From Bradyrhizobium betae (GTDB taxonomy: Bacteria > Pseudomonadota > Alphaproteobacteria > Rhizobiales > Xanthobacteraceae), in assembly GCF_008932115.1 (NCBI RefSeq), contig NZ_CP044543.1, positions 744,001 through 808,000 on the forward strand: 64,000 nucleotides of DNA. Reading direction: 5' to 3'. The translations under genes and the position numbers were made by a program. Of the stretch, positions 48,704 through 57,332 are shown in pieces; position 1 is the stretch's first letter; every line of letters starts with the position of its first letter. A model generated the notes under the pieces. It saw only the letters and a list, made by a program, of their open reading frames with translations, was not told the DNA's origin and made no database searches.

Positions 48704-49156
48704 TCAGCCGGCCTTGTTCGGCGGCCATTCCTGGCGCTTGATCTTGCTGGCCCATTGCAGGAAGTCGGCGAGATCGTTGAGCTCCTGGTCGGTGAGGTTG
48801 AACTGCGGCATCTGCCGCCGCCCTTCCACGCCGGAAGGCTGCGACTGCATCCAGGCTTTCAGCGTCTCGCGCGCGCCGGCCGGATCCTCGTTGCCACCCC
48901 AGCGATCCCAGACGTTGCCGACTTCGGGCGCGAAATAGGCGCCCTCACCCAGCAGCGTGTGGCAGTTGATGCAGGAGTTCTTCTCCCAGACATGCTTGCC
49001 GCGGGCGACCGACGACGTCAGCGTCGAGGCGTCCGTCGATGTCGTGACCATGTAGTAATGGCTGTGCGCCGTCAGCCCTAAGAAGATGGCGAAGAAAAAG
49101 GCCGAGCCGCCGTAGAAGACGTTTCGAGCGGCCGACTTGGTCAGGCGTTCAGCCAT
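48704..49156 (-). CDS. norC: nitric oxide reductase cytochrome c subunit NorC
   Basis: 150-residue membrane-anchored monohaem cytochrome c, electron entry subunit of cNOR. One N-terminal transmembrane helix (about 15-31) leads to the haem site Cys62-Ile-Asn-Cys-His66 and an axial Met in RRQMPQFNL. The DLADFLQWASKI block near the end is typical of NorC. The ATG at 49156 has an AAAGGA site; a TTG two codons upstream was not chosen. It precedes norB by 51 bases. Confidence 0.95.
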   Translation of the reverse strand: MAERLTKSAARNVFYGGSAFFFAIFLGLTAHSHYYMVTTSTDASTLTSSVARGKHVWEKNSCINCHTLLGEGAYFAPEVGNVWDRWGGNEDPAGARETLKAWMQSQPSGVEGRRQMPQFNLTDQELNDLADFLQWASKIKRQEWPPNKAG

Positions 49157-49254
49157 TGCCAATCCTTTCCGGTTTGATTCCTATCGGGAAACGCGATGTT
49201 GCGATTTATTGCCGCTTCGTACCGCCCGTTCTTTGTCAGGGCGCAATGAGCGCG

Positions 49255-49515
49255 TCAGATCAGGGCGACGACGGCGGATGCGAGCCAGGCAAACAGCACC
49301 ACGATGAGAATCCACGCGCCGACGAGGCCGCGCCACAGCGTGGGAACGTTCCGAAGATCCATGAAATCGAGCGCAATCCTGCGACCCTTGATGGCGGCCA
49401 GGGCCAGCAACAGCGCATTGCCGAGCAGGGGCCGCGGCATCAGCGGAGGCAGCAGTATGGTTGCGAGCGCGAGGCCGATCAGCACGACCCAGGTGACGTT
49501 CAGGCGATCTGGCAT
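49255..49515 (-). CDS. norF: small membrane protein NorF (cytochrome c oxidase subunit IV-like)
   Basis: 86 residues from ATG 49515; a GTG two codons upstream overlaps the norE stop and is equally possible. Three hydrophobic helices are visible: WVVLIGLALATILLPPL, LLGNALLLALAAIKG and LVGAWILIVVLFAWLAS. The middle segment KGRRIALDFMDLR matches NorF. It is an accessory protein of NO reductase in alphaproteobacteria, not required for catalysis itself. It lies between norE and norC. Confidence 0.8.
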   Translation of the reverse strand: MPDRLNVTWVVLIGLALATILLPPLMPRPLLGNALLLALAAIKGRRIALDFMDLRNVPTLWRGLVGAWILIVVLFAWLASAVVALI

Positions 49516-49517
49516 CG

Positions 49518-50092
49518 TCACCGCACCAGGTACAGAATCGGGAACATGACGATCCAGACCAGATCGACCATGTGCCAGAACGCGGTCCCGGTCTCGACGC
49601 CGGATATCTCGGCGCGCCGGCAGACCACAGCGAGGATGACGATGCCGAGACCGACATGCAGGAGATGGAAGCCGGTCAGGAGGAAGTAGAGCGTAAAAAA
49701 CGGGCTGGTTTCCAGGCCAGCGCCGCGACCGATCTCCCCGGCATACTCGGCGAGCTTGATCGCGATGAAGAAGCCGCCGAGCGCCATGGCGATCAGGAGC
49801 CAGCGGCGCGAAATCCGCTTCTCACTGGCCCGCGCGGAATTGGTAGCCCGGGCCGCAGCCCAGCCGCTGGTCACCAGCACGACGGTATTGAGGCCTGCGA
49901 GATTCGAATCGAGTGCCGCCTGCCCCGCCGCGAACACTGCCGGATGGATTGCGCGGGCGACCGTGAATGCACCGAGGAACAGACCGAACGCGACGAGCTC
50001 GCTGAAGATCAGCACCCAGATCATGGGATCGCCGGGGAGATCTTCCAGAATCCCCAGCCGGTTCCTTCTTGTTCGCAATCGGCCGTGGACAT
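49518..50092 (-). CDS. norE: cytochrome c oxidase subunit III-like protein NorE, probably frameshifted near its N-terminus
   Basis: Accessory subunit-III homologue of the nor operon. The intact part begins EDLPGDPMIWVLIFSELVAF and ends FWHMVDLVWIVMFPILYLVR, with five or so helices. A well-placed ATG at 50092 (GGAAAG site) opens a frame MSTADCEQEGTGWGFWK. That frame would join WEDLPGDP exactly if one G were restored (TGGAAG read where TGGGAAG is expected, near 50046). The restored protein would have 191 residues, the family length. Without repair, translation could only start inside or far upstream in a frame with an atypical N-terminus. Single-base deletion or sequencing error. Confidence 0.82.
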
Positions 50093-50119
50093 CGTCTTTC
50101 CGGATCAGGACACCGGCCA

Positions 50120-50161
50120 GACTTAGCTTGCCGGCTCCGATCCGAGTTTGTTGCCGGACAA
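50120..50161 (-). promoter_or_regulatory. FNR/NnrR-type box and promoter of the nor operon
   Basis: TTGTTGCCGGACAA at 50148-50161 fits TTG-N8-CAA, inside a longer dyad GTTTGT-N6-ACAAAC (50146-50163). If a class II activator sits with its centre at -41.5, the start site falls near 50113. The -10 position then coincides with TAAGTC (50120-50125, minus strand), leaving a 21-base leader before the norE ATG. Spacing therefore agrees at every step. The likely regulator is NnrR or another CRP/FNR-family NO or oxygen sensor. Confidence 0.62.
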
Positions 50162-50225
50162 ACTGGCGGACACCGGATCGCGGTACGAACCGGCCCGGGG
50201 TCCCCAGAGAGCTGTGAGCGACGAC

Positions 50226-50380
50226 ATGAGCGATGCACAAATCGGGCTGATGACCGCCACACCCATCATCATCGTTTTCGCGATCGCGCTAAGGCGCATG
50301 GGGTATTGTCGACGGTAGCGACCGTATCGGCCGTGAGTCTCTCCGTCGCGATCGCCACTGTGCTGTTCACGACGCAGTAA
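50226..50380 (+). CDS. possible tiny two-helix membrane protein, broken by one base
   Basis: A 30-codon frame from ATG 50226 begins MSDAQIGLMTATPIIIVFAI and stops at 50318. The overlapping next frame, HGVLSTVATVSAVSLSVAIA then TVLFTTQ, runs to the stop at 50380. Adding one base near 50292 would fuse them into about 51 residues with two hydrophobic helices. The direction of the break is the same as in norE and the dpp binding protein. It is divergent from norE across the FNR/NnrR-type dyad. I do not recognise the family, and its existence as a gene is uncertain. Confidence 0.35.
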
Positions 50381-50398
50381 TAGCTGCCGTAGCCCGCA

Positions 50399-51589
50399 TC
50401 ACCGCCGCTGATTATACACGTCGATGCACACCGCCCCGAGCAGCACCAGGCCCTTGATGACCTGCTGGTAGTCGATACCGATACCGAGGATCGACATGCC
50501 GTTGTTCATCACACCCATGATCATCGCGCCGACCACGGCACCGCCGACGCGTCCGACGCCGCCATAGGCAGAGGCGCCGCCGATGAAGCAGGCGGCGATG
50601 ACGTCGAGCTCGAAGCCCAAACCTGCCTTGGGCGTCGCGGTGTTGAGGCGTGCTGCAAAGACGAGGCCGGCCAGCGCGGCCAGCACGCCCATGTTGACGA
50701 AGGTGAGAAAGGTCAGCCGCTCGGTCTTGATGCCCGACGGGCTCGCCGCCTTGGCGTTGCCGCCGACAGCATAGATCTGGCGGCCGATCACGGTGCGGCG
50801 GGTGACGAAGCCATAGAGCGCGATCAGCCCGCCCATGATCACCAATACGTTCGGCAGGCCACGATAGGTCGCGATCAGATAGGTGAAGTAGAGCACCGCG
50901 CAGGCCAGCACGATGCTCTTGCCGAGGAAAAACGCGTAAGGCTCGACCTCGATGCCGTGCGAGAGCTCGCGCGTGCGGCTCCTGGCGCTGGCATAGACCA
51001 GCCCCAGCGCCAACAGAGCCCCAATGAGCATCGAGGTCGGATGCAGCGTGCCGGCTTCGGGCAGCAGTTCCGGAATGAAGCCAGACGACAACTTCTGGAA
51101 GGTCGGCGGGAACGGCCCGAGCGACTGGCCCTGCAACACCGCGAGCGCAAGGCCCTTGAACACCAGCATGCCGGCCAAGGTCACTATGAAGGACGGGATC
51201 TTGAAATAGGCGACCCAATAGCCCTGCGCCGCGCCGATGGCGGCGCCGACCGCGAGGCAGACGATGAAGGCGAGCGTGTAGTCGACCTTGTAGGTCACCA
51301 TGAGAAGAGCGGCCACGGCACCGACGAAGCCTGCGACAGACCCGACCGAAAGATCGATGTGTCCGGTGACGATCACCAGCAACATGCCCAGCGCCATGAT
51401 GACGATGTAGCTATTCTGCAGCACCAGGTTGGTGAGGTTGAGCGGCTGCAGCAGCGTGCCGCCGGTCATGACCTGGAAGAACAACATGATCGCGATCAGC
51501 GACAGCAGCATGCCGTAATTGCGCAAGTTGTTCTTGATGAAGCTGCCGTGCCGGCGCTCCTCGGGCAGCGAAACCGTCTTGTCGGTCAT
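50399..51589 (-). CDS. gguB: multiple-sugar ABC transporter permease (GguB / XylH type)
   Basis: 396-residue BPD_transp_2 permease of the CUT2 class, with ten or so helices. Landmarks are IVIMALGMLLVIVTGHIDLSVGS, FKIPSFIVTLAGMLVFKGLA, AVGGNAKAASPSGI, and the late AACFIGGASAYGGVGRVGGA. Its start overlaps the ATPase gene stop (ATGA). It follows chvE-gguA order as in Agrobacterium, so import of L-arabinose, D-galactose, D-xylose or similar aldoses is expected. It is the last gene of the operon. Confidence 0.9.
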   Translation of the reverse strand: MTDKTVSLPEERRHGSFIKNNLRNYGMLLSLIAIMLFFQVMTGGTLLQPLNLTNLVLQNSYIVIMALGMLLVIVTGHIDLSVGSVAGFVGAVAALLMVTYKVDYTLAFIVCLAVGAAIGAAQGYWVAYFKIPSFIVTLAGMLVFKGLALAVLQGQSLGPFPPTFQKLSSGFIPELLPEAGTLHPTSMLIGALLALGLVYASARSRTRELSHGIEVEPYAFFLGKSIVLACAVLYFTYLIATYRGLPNVLVIMGGLIALYGFVTRRTVIGRQIYAVGGNAKAASPSGIKTERLTFLTFVNMGVLAALAGLVFAARLNTATPKAGLGFELDVIAACFIGGASAYGGVGRVGGAVVGAMIMGVMNNGMSILGIGIDYQQVIKGLVLLGAVCIDVYNQRR

Positions 51590-53163
51590 GGCTGCGATCC
51601 TCCCATCTCCGCGGCCTCGGGCGCGCTGTTTCCGTTGCTTCGTTCATTGCGCATGATGGCGCGCATGATCTTCTCCTGCGTCGCCTCCGCGCCCTTGAAT
51701 TCCCCGACGAAGGCGCCGTCGTTCATGACGCAGATGCGGTCGCAGATGCCGAGCAACTCGGGCATCTCCGAGGAGATCACCACGACACCGCGGCCGGCCT
51801 CGGCGAGCTCGTTGATGATACCGTAAATCTCGTATTTCGCACCGACGTCGATGCCCCTTGTCGGCTCATCCAGGATCAGGACCTTGGGATCGGTCATCAG
51901 CCATTTCGACAGCACGACCTTCTGCTGGTTGCCGCCGGAGAGCTGGACGGTCTCCTGATAGACGTCGGAGCAGCGGATCCGCATCCGGTTCCGATAGTCG
52001 CTCGCAACCTTCAGCTCGGCGATATCGTCGATCACCCTGTTTGGCGCGACCTGGTCGAGGCTGGCCAGCGTGATGTTCTTGCGGACGTCGTCGGCGAGGA
52101 TCAGGCCAAGCTGCTTGCGGTCCTCGGTGACATAGGCAAGGCCGGCGTCGATCGCGGCAGCCACGCTCGGCAGCACGATCTCATGGCCTTCGAGTCTGAT
52201 ACGGCCGCTGATATTGGTTCCCCAGGAACGGCCGAACAGGCTCATGGCGAATTCGGTGCGGCCGGCGCCCATCAGCCCGGCGATGCCCACGACCTCGCCG
52301 CGCCTGACACTGAAATTGACGGCCTTGATTACCTGCCGCTCGGGATGAATGGGGTGATGGACCGACCAGTTCGCGACCTCGAGCACGGGTTCACCGATGG
52401 TCGCGCTGCGCTCGGGAAAGCGATGGGCGAGATCGCGGTTGACCATGCTGCGGATGATGCGGTCTTCCTGGATCGGCTCGGCGTGGCAGTCGATGCTGTC
52501 GACGGTGCGGCCATCGCGCAGCACCGTGATGTGGTCAGCGACGCGGGCAACCTCATTGAGCTTGTGCGAGATCAGGATCGAGCCGATGCCCTGCTCGCGG
52601 AATGCCATGAGGCGCTCCAGCAGCGCGGCGCTGTCGGCCTCGTTGAGGCTCGCGGTTGGCTCGTCGAGGATCAGCATCCGCACCCGCTTGGAGAGGGCCT
52701 TCGCGATCTCGACCAGCTGCTGCTTGCCGACACCGAGATCGGTGATCAGCGTATCCGGCGATTCCTTCAGGCCGACCTGGGCCAGAAGCTCCCGCGTGCG
52801 CCGGTAGACCTCGTCGCGATCGATCACGCCGAATTTCGACGGCGGATGCGACAGGAAGATGTTCTCGGCGATCGACATCAGCGGGATCAGCGCCAGTTCC
52901 TGGTGGATGATGATGATGCCGAGCGCCTCGGAATCGTTGATGTCGCGGAAGCGGCGTTCCTCGCCGTCGAAGACGATGGTGCCCTCGTAGCTGCCATGGG
53001 GGTAGACGCCGCTGAGCACCTTCATCAGCGTCGACTTGCCGGCGCCGTTCTCGCCGACGAGGGCGTGGATCTGTCCGGCGTCGACCGAGAAGTTGACATC
53101 GCGCAGCGCCTGCACGCCGGCAAAGCTCTTGCTGACGTTGCGCATCTCCAGCATGGCGGTCAT
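51586..53163 (-). CDS. gguA: multiple-sugar ABC transporter ATP-binding protein (GguA / XylG type)
   Basis: 525-residue double ATPase of the CUT2 class. The first half is complete (LVGENGAGKSTLMKVL, LGVGKQQLVEIAKAL, MLILDEPTASLNEAD). The second has the usual degenerate P-loop GIAGLMGAGRTEFAMSLF but an intact signature LSGGNQQKVVLSKWL and Walker B VLILDEPTRGIDVGAKYEIY. The start at 53163 is preferred over an upstream in-frame ATG because it gives the family N-terminus (LEMRNVSKSFAGVQAL). It lies between chvE and gguB; a REP-like palindrome separates it from chvE. Confidence 0.92.
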   Translation of the reverse strand: MTAMLEMRNVSKSFAGVQALRDVNFSVDAGQIHALVGENGAGKSTLMKVLSGVYPHGSYEGTIVFDGEERRFRDINDSEALGIIIIHQELALIPLMSIAENIFLSHPPSKFGVIDRDEVYRRTRELLAQVGLKESPDTLITDLGVGKQQLVEIAKALSKRVRMLILDEPTASLNEADSAALLERLMAFREQGIGSILISHKLNEVARVADHITVLRDGRTVDSIDCHAEPIQEDRIIRSMVNRDLAHRFPERSATIGEPVLEVANWSVHHPIHPERQVIKAVNFSVRRGEVVGIAGLMGAGRTEFAMSLFGRSWGTNISGRIRLEGHEIVLPSVAAAIDAGLAYVTEDRKQLGLILADDVRKNITLASLDQVAPNRVIDDIAELKVASDYRNRMRIRCSDVYQETVQLSGGNQQKVVLSKWLMTDPKVLILDEPTRGIDVGAKYEIYGIINELAEAGRGVVVISSEMPELLGICDRICVMNDGAFVGEFKGAEATQEKIMRAIMRNERSNGNSAPEAAEMGGSQP

Positions 53164-53210
53164 CGTGCGTCCCCGAGAATTCCAAGGCTTCAACCGTCAA
53201 GGCTTCAACC

Positions 53211-53288
53211 GTCGTTCCGGGGCGCCCGAAGGGCGAACCCGGAACCTCGAGATTCCGGGTTCGATGCTACGCATCGCCCCGGAATGAC
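53211..53288. repeat. REP-like palindrome between chvE and gguA
   Basis: Imperfect 78-base inverted repeat: GTCGTTCCGGGGCG at one end and CGCCCCGGAATGAC at the other. The centre GGAACCTCGAGATTCC is flanked by AACCCGG/CCGGGTT, with a CCGAAGGG/GCTACGCA non-pairing side arm. Repeats with this GTCATTCCGGGGCG lead are common in Bradyrhizobium (from memory). Here it lies inside an operon, so it may stabilise the chvE transcript relative to gguAB. Just before it, CAAGGCTTCAACCGT occurs twice in tandem (53183-53210). Confidence 0.8.
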
Positions 53289-53301
53289 GGAACAAGATGG
53301 T

Positions 53302-54375
53302 CTACTGAAACTGCGACTTCTTGTAATAGCCGCTCTCGACCAGCAGCTTCTCCCAATTGTCCTTGTAGACCACGACCGGCTTGAGCAGGTAAGACGGGAT
53401 CGTCTTGACGCCGTTCTCGTAGGTCTTGGTGTCGTTCACCGTGACCTGCTTGCCGGCGAGCGCGGCGTCGACCATGTCGGCGGTCACCTTGGCGAGGTCG
53501 CGGGTGTCCTTGAAGATGGTCGAATACTGGTCGCCGCGCAGCATGGCCTTGATCGAGGGCACCTCGGCGTCCTGGCCCGAAATGATCGGCATCGGCTGGC
53601 CGGCGCTGCCGTAACCGACGCCCTTCAGCGATGAGATGATGCCGATCGAGAGGCCGTCATAGGGCGACAGCACGGCGTTGACCTTCTTGTTGCCGTAGTA
53701 GGCGCTGAGCAAATTGTCCATGCGGGACTGGGCGGTGGCGCCATCCCAGCGCAAGGTCGCGACCTTGTCCATGCCCATCTGGCCGGAGGCGACGACGAGC
53801 TTGCCGCTGTCGATGTACGGCTTCAGCACGCTCATCGCGCCGTTGTAGAAGAAGTAGGCATTGTTGTCGTCGGGCGAGCCGCCGAACAGCTCGATGTTGA
53901 ACGGACCCTTGCCGTCCTTCAGGCCGAGCCCTTGCTCGATCGACTGCGCCTGGAGCACACCGACCTGAAAGTTGTCGAAGGTCGCGTAGTAGTCGACGTT
54001 CGGCGTGCCGCGGATCAAGCGGTCATAGGCGATGATGATAATGCCTTTTGCTTTCGCTTGCTTGAGCACGTCGGACAGCGTGGTGCCATCGATCGCGGCG
54101 ATCACCAGCGCTTTGGCGCCCTTGGTGACCATGTTTTCGACCTGCGAGAGCTGGTTCGGGATGTCGTCCTCGGCATATTGCAAATCGGTGTTGTAGCCGC
54201 GCTCCTTCAGCACCTTGACCATGTTGTTGCCGTCGTCGATCCAGCGCGCCGAGGATTTCGTCGGCATGGCGATGCCGACGGTCGCCTTGTCCTGGGCAGA
54301 GGCATTAGCGCCTACGGCCATCGTCGCAGCGCCGGCCAGTGCCAGTGCCAGGAATGTCGTCTTCAGTTTCAGCAT
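53302..54375 (-). CDS. chvE: multiple-monosaccharide binding protein (ChvE type)
   Basis: 357-residue periplasmic sugar-binding protein with a signal peptide (about 1-27, ending ANASAQ). The type-I binding-protein landmarks are [97 protein letters not shown] and [13 protein letters not shown]. Length and motifs match Agrobacterium ChvE, which binds many aldoses and also feeds VirA sensing there. It precedes gguA-gguB and follows the sugar oxidation genes. Confidence 0.93.
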   Translation of the reverse strand: MLKLKTTFLALALAGAATMAVGANASAQDKATVGIAMPTKSSARWIDDGNNMVKVLKERGYNTDLQYAEDDIPNQLSQVENMVTKGAKALVIAAIDGTTLSDVLKQAKAKGIIIIAYDRLIRGTPNVDYYATFDNFQVGVLQAQSIEQGLGLKDGKGPFNIELFGGSPDDNNAYFFYNGAMSVLKPYIDSGKLVVASGQMGMDKVATLRWDGATAQSRMDNLLSAYYGNKKVNAVLSPYDGLSIGIISSLKGVGYGSAGQPMPIISGQDAEVPSIKAMLRGDQYSTIFKDTRDLAKVTADMVDAALAGKQVTVNDTKTYENGVKTIPSYLLKPVVVYKDNWEKLLVESGYYKKSQFQ

Positions 54376-54448
54376 GTTTCACTCCCTTGGGTGTCAGACT
54401 GTTTCTTGGTTTCGTCGCGAACGTCGGTCGTGGGCGGCCTCTGGTCTC

Positions 54449-55330
54449 CTATGCGAGCTTGACGTCGGGCTCCGCGCGACCGCGCGCGGATGCCTCCAAC
54501 AGAAAAGTGCAGCCGGCCTGCGGATCATCGGCGCGCGCCGCGGCGTCCATGTCCTGCCAGGCCGAGGTGACGAGCAGACGCGACAGATTCGGGCCGACGA
54601 AGGCCGGGCAGCTCGCCTGCTTTGCCGGCACGCCGAGTGAGCGCAGACGCTCGCCTTGCGGCGAATAGACATCGATACGGCTCGCGCCCCAGCAGGCGTT
54701 CCAGATCTGTCCGTCGGCGTCGCACACCGAGCCGTCGAGCCCGCCAATGCCGGAGTGGCGCAGCAGCACCTCCGGCTCGCCGCGCGGCAGGCCGCTCGCA
54801 GGATTGAGCGGCACGGCGTAGAGCACGGCGCGGGCGGTGTCGGTGAAGTAGCCGGTGGTGCCATCCGGCGAGAAGCAGATCGAATTCGGAATGCTGATGC
54901 CGGGAAACAGCGTCGAGATCTTGCCGCGATGAAGCGCATAGATCGCCCCCGCCCCGCGCTCAGCCTGCTTGCCCATGGTCCCGATCCAGAAGGTGCCGGA
55001 TTGGTGCACGCGGGCATCGTTCGAACGCGTGCCGGGATTGTCGGCTTCGAGCGGACAGAACAGCGCCATCACGCCATCGGCTATGTTGCGGATGTAGAGA
55101 CCGTCCTCCGCGACGATCAGCTGCCGTTCGGCATCGACGCGCCCGAGCGCGCTCGCCATCCGGCCGAGTGGGTGGACGCGAATGCTGCCGCTGCCAAGAT
55201 GTGCCTCGAACAGACGTCCCTCGCGAATGTCGAACCACCATGCGGTATCGGTTGCAACGTCATAGGTCGGCCCTTCGCCGAGATGGCACGGCTCGGCCGA
55301 GAGGACGGAGGTCGGCACCTGCTCCATCAT
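54449..55330 (-). CDS. SMP-30/gluconolactonase-family sugar lactonase
   Basis: 293-residue beta-propeller lactonase, expected to open the aldonolactone made by the neighbouring dehydrogenase. Visible landmarks are CHLGEGPTYDVATDTAWWFD (metal Glu in LGEGP), SNDARVHQSGTFWIGTMG (metal Asn and Asp region), IPNSICFSPDGTTGYFTDT, and GIGGLDGSVCDADGQIWNA with a further metal Asp. The ATG overlaps the stop of the epimerase gene; a second ATG follows immediately. Arabinono- or galactonolactone is the most likely substrate. Confidence 0.88.
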   Translation of the reverse strand: MMEQVPTSVLSAEPCHLGEGPTYDVATDTAWWFDIREGRLFEAHLGSGSIRVHPLGRMASALGRVDAERQLIVAEDGLYIRNIADGVMALFCPLEADNPGTRSNDARVHQSGTFWIGTMGKQAERGAGAIYALHRGKISTLFPGISIPNSICFSPDGTTGYFTDTARAVLYAVPLNPASGLPRGEPEVLLRHSGIGGLDGSVCDADGQIWNACWGASRIDVYSPQGERLRSLGVPAKQASCPAFVGPNLSRLLVTSAWQDMDAAARADDPQAGCTFLLEASARGRAEPDVKLA

Positions 55331-56403
55331 GGCGCCCTTACCCCAAAGCGATAGACGGTGTGATGGCGATAGACACTGCCGGGATCGAGGCGCGGGCTCG
55401 GAAAGTCCGGCCGGTTCGGCGCGTCTGGCCAGATATGCGGCTCCAGGCACATCGCGTCCGACTGCCGGATCAGCTTGCCGCCCTTCCCCGAGATCGTGCC
55501 GTCGAGATAGTTGCCGGAATAGACCTGAAGCCCGGGCTGATTGGTGAAGAGCTCCATGATGCGCCCCGAGCGCGGCGCCTCCAGCCGCGCCGCGAATGCG
55601 AGCTTGCCATCGCGCCCCAGACAATAAGTGTGGTCGTAACCCTTGCCGTGGCGCAATTGCTCATCGTTGTCACGGATGCGCTCGCCGACGGGACGCGCAT
55701 CGCGGAAATCGAACGGCGTACCGGCCACCGCGCGCGGCGGCTCCGGCAGCGGGATCGCGGTGGGGTCAATGGCGAGGAAATCATCGGCTGCGACTGTCAG
55801 CTTGTGGTCGAGAATGGGCGTGGCTGACGTGGCGCCTTCCAGATTGAAGAAGCTGTGGTTGGTCAAGTTGACGATGGTCGGTCGATCCGTTCGCGCCTCC
55901 ATGATGAGCGACAGCTCGGTCGGGCCGGTGATGCGATAGGTCAGGCGCACATCGAGCCGCCCGGGATAATTCTCCTCGCCATGTGGGCTGACATAGGTGA
56001 GCGTCACCGCCGGCTCGGTGCCGTCGTCGATCCCGACAATCTCCCAGAGCTTGCGGTCAAACCCGTCCAGCCCCCCATGCAGCGCATTCGGGCCGTTGTT
56101 GACCGGAAGCTGAAACGTCTCGCCGTCGAGCGAGAACTGTCCCCTGGCAATACGGTTGGCGTAGCGGCCGACGGTAGCGCCGAGAAACTTTCGTTCGGCG
56201 AGATAACCGGCAAATGCATCATGGCCGAGCACGACGTCGTCGTGGTTTCCTTTGGCGTCCGGCGCGATCAGCGCCTGAATCACCGCGCCATGGGTGATGA
56301 TGCGGGCTTCGAAGCCGCCCTCCCCGCGCAGCATGATGCGCTCGACGTTGCGGCCATCCGGCAGCGTTCCGAAGACGTCTTTTTCTGTTCTCGAGCCAGC
56401 CAT
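55327..56403 (-). CDS. galM: aldose 1-epimerase (mutarotase)
   Basis: 358-residue GalM-type enzyme interconverting alpha and beta aldose anomers. The motifs are GATVGRYANRIARGQFSLDG, NALHGGLDGFDRKLW, TNHSFFNLEG with one active-site His, KGYDHTYCLG with the second, and the general-base Glu in MCLEPHIWPDAPN. There is no signal peptide, so it is cytoplasmic. It supplies the beta anomer to the dehydrogenase encoded just upstream (2-base gap) and overlaps the lactonase start. Confidence 0.92.
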   Translation of the reverse strand: MAGSRTEKDVFGTLPDGRNVERIMLRGEGGFEARIITHGAVIQALIAPDAKGNHDDVVLGHDAFAGYLAERKFLGATVGRYANRIARGQFSLDGETFQLPVNNGPNALHGGLDGFDRKLWEIVGIDDGTEPAVTLTYVSPHGEENYPGRLDVRLTYRITGPTELSLIMEARTDRPTIVNLTNHSFFNLEGATSATPILDHKLTVAADDFLAIDPTAIPLPEPPRAVAGTPFDFRDARPVGERIRDNDEQLRHGKGYDHTYCLGRDGKLAFAARLEAPRSGRIMELFTNQPGLQVYSGNYLDGTISGKGGKLIRQSDAMCLEPHIWPDAPNRPDFPSPRLDPGSVYRHHTVYRFGVRAP

Positions 56404-56405
56404 GG

Positions 56406-57332
56406 TCAGTCCACAAAAGGTTCGACGATCGTGCGCTTGCCGAGCAGGAAGGCATCCGCGACGAGACGCAGCGGCGCCAGATCGACATCGCTCGCGCCTG
56501 TGACGGAGAGCTTGACGAAACGCCGATACAATTCGCGATATTCCTGATCCGGTGCCTCGGCGACGGCGTTGCCGTCGATCGACATGCGCCGCCCGCCGCC
56601 GGACAACGTCATCTGCCCCCGGTCGGTTTCCACGGCGATGTCCCAGCTCTGCGGACCGGTCTGGCGGAAGTCGAATTCGGCGGTGACCGGCAGACCATCG
56701 ATGTCGGCCAGCGACAGCTTCGCGGCAATCGGCGCCTGGCAATTGGCGGGAAAGGCCAGTTCCGCCGCGGTGACGAAGACCGGCTTTGGTAGGATACGGG
56801 TCAGGATCGAGAGCGCGTTGATGCCGGGATCGAACACGCCGAGACCGCCCGGCTGCCAGATCCAGGCCTGCCCGGGATGCCAGATGCGGACATCCTCTTT
56901 CCAGTTGATGTGCACGGACTTGATGTGGCGCGCCATCAACCATTCGCGCGCGGGTTCGACCGCCGGCGCACAGCGCGAATGCCAGGCCGCAAACAGCGTC
57001 CGCTTCGCCTCCGCCGCCAACGCGATCAGGGGATCGAGCTCGGCAACGCCTGCGCCGGGAGGCTTCTCCAGCATGACGTGCTTGCCGGCAGCGAGCGCTG
57101 CCGCGGCCGCGGCACGCCGCGCTTGAGGCGGTGTGCACAACGAGACCGCATCGATCGGCGGCCCCTTCTCAAGCAACTCCTCGACGCCGGTGAAACACGG
57201 CACTCCCGGGAGCGAACCATCGTGGCTGGCAATGGCGGCCAGCGTCGCCCCCGGCGTCGCGGCGATGGCGCCGACATGCTGGTCGCGCGCGATCTTGCCG
57301 AAGCCGACGATGGCAATGCGGAGTTCGCTCAC
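56406..57332 (-). CDS. Gfo/Idh-family aldose 1-dehydrogenase (L-arabinose / D-galactose type)
   Basis: 308-residue NAD(P)-dependent oxidoreductase. The Rossmann motif is AIVGFGKIARDQH, the catalytic-Lys motif HVMLEKPPG, and the substrate segment IWQPGGLGVFDPGINALSIL is characteristic of Azospirillum L-arabinose 1-dehydrogenase and Pseudomonas/rhizobial D-galactose 1-dehydrogenase. Length is the same as those enzymes. It oxidises the sugar to the lactone, the first step of the non-phosphorylative route. Its start overlaps the GntR stop (ATGA), so the regulator leads the operon. Arabinose versus galactose cannot be decided here. Confidence 0.87.
   Translation of the reverse strand: MSELRIAIVGFGKIARDQHVGAIAATPGATLAAIASHDGSLPGVPCFTGVEELLEKGPPIDAVSLCTPPQARRAAAAAALAAGKHVMLEKPPGAGVAELDPLIALAAEAKRTLFAAWHSRCAPAVEPAREWLMARHIKSVHINWKEDVRIWHPGQAWIWQPGGLGVFDPGINALSILTRILPKPVFVTAAELAFPANCQAPIAAKLSLADIDGLPVTAEFDFRQTGPQSWDIAVETDRGQMTLSGGGRRMSIDGNAVAEAPDQEYRELYRRFVKLSVTGASDVDLAPLRLVADAFLLGKRTIVEPFVD

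Noticed and set aside
49174..49187. TTGAT-TCCT-ATCGG, an FNR-like box just upstream of norC
   Set aside because: Its right half is poor, and its centre is only about 24 bases from the norC ATG. A class II activator there would put the start site inside the gene. The box upstream of norE has correct geometry.
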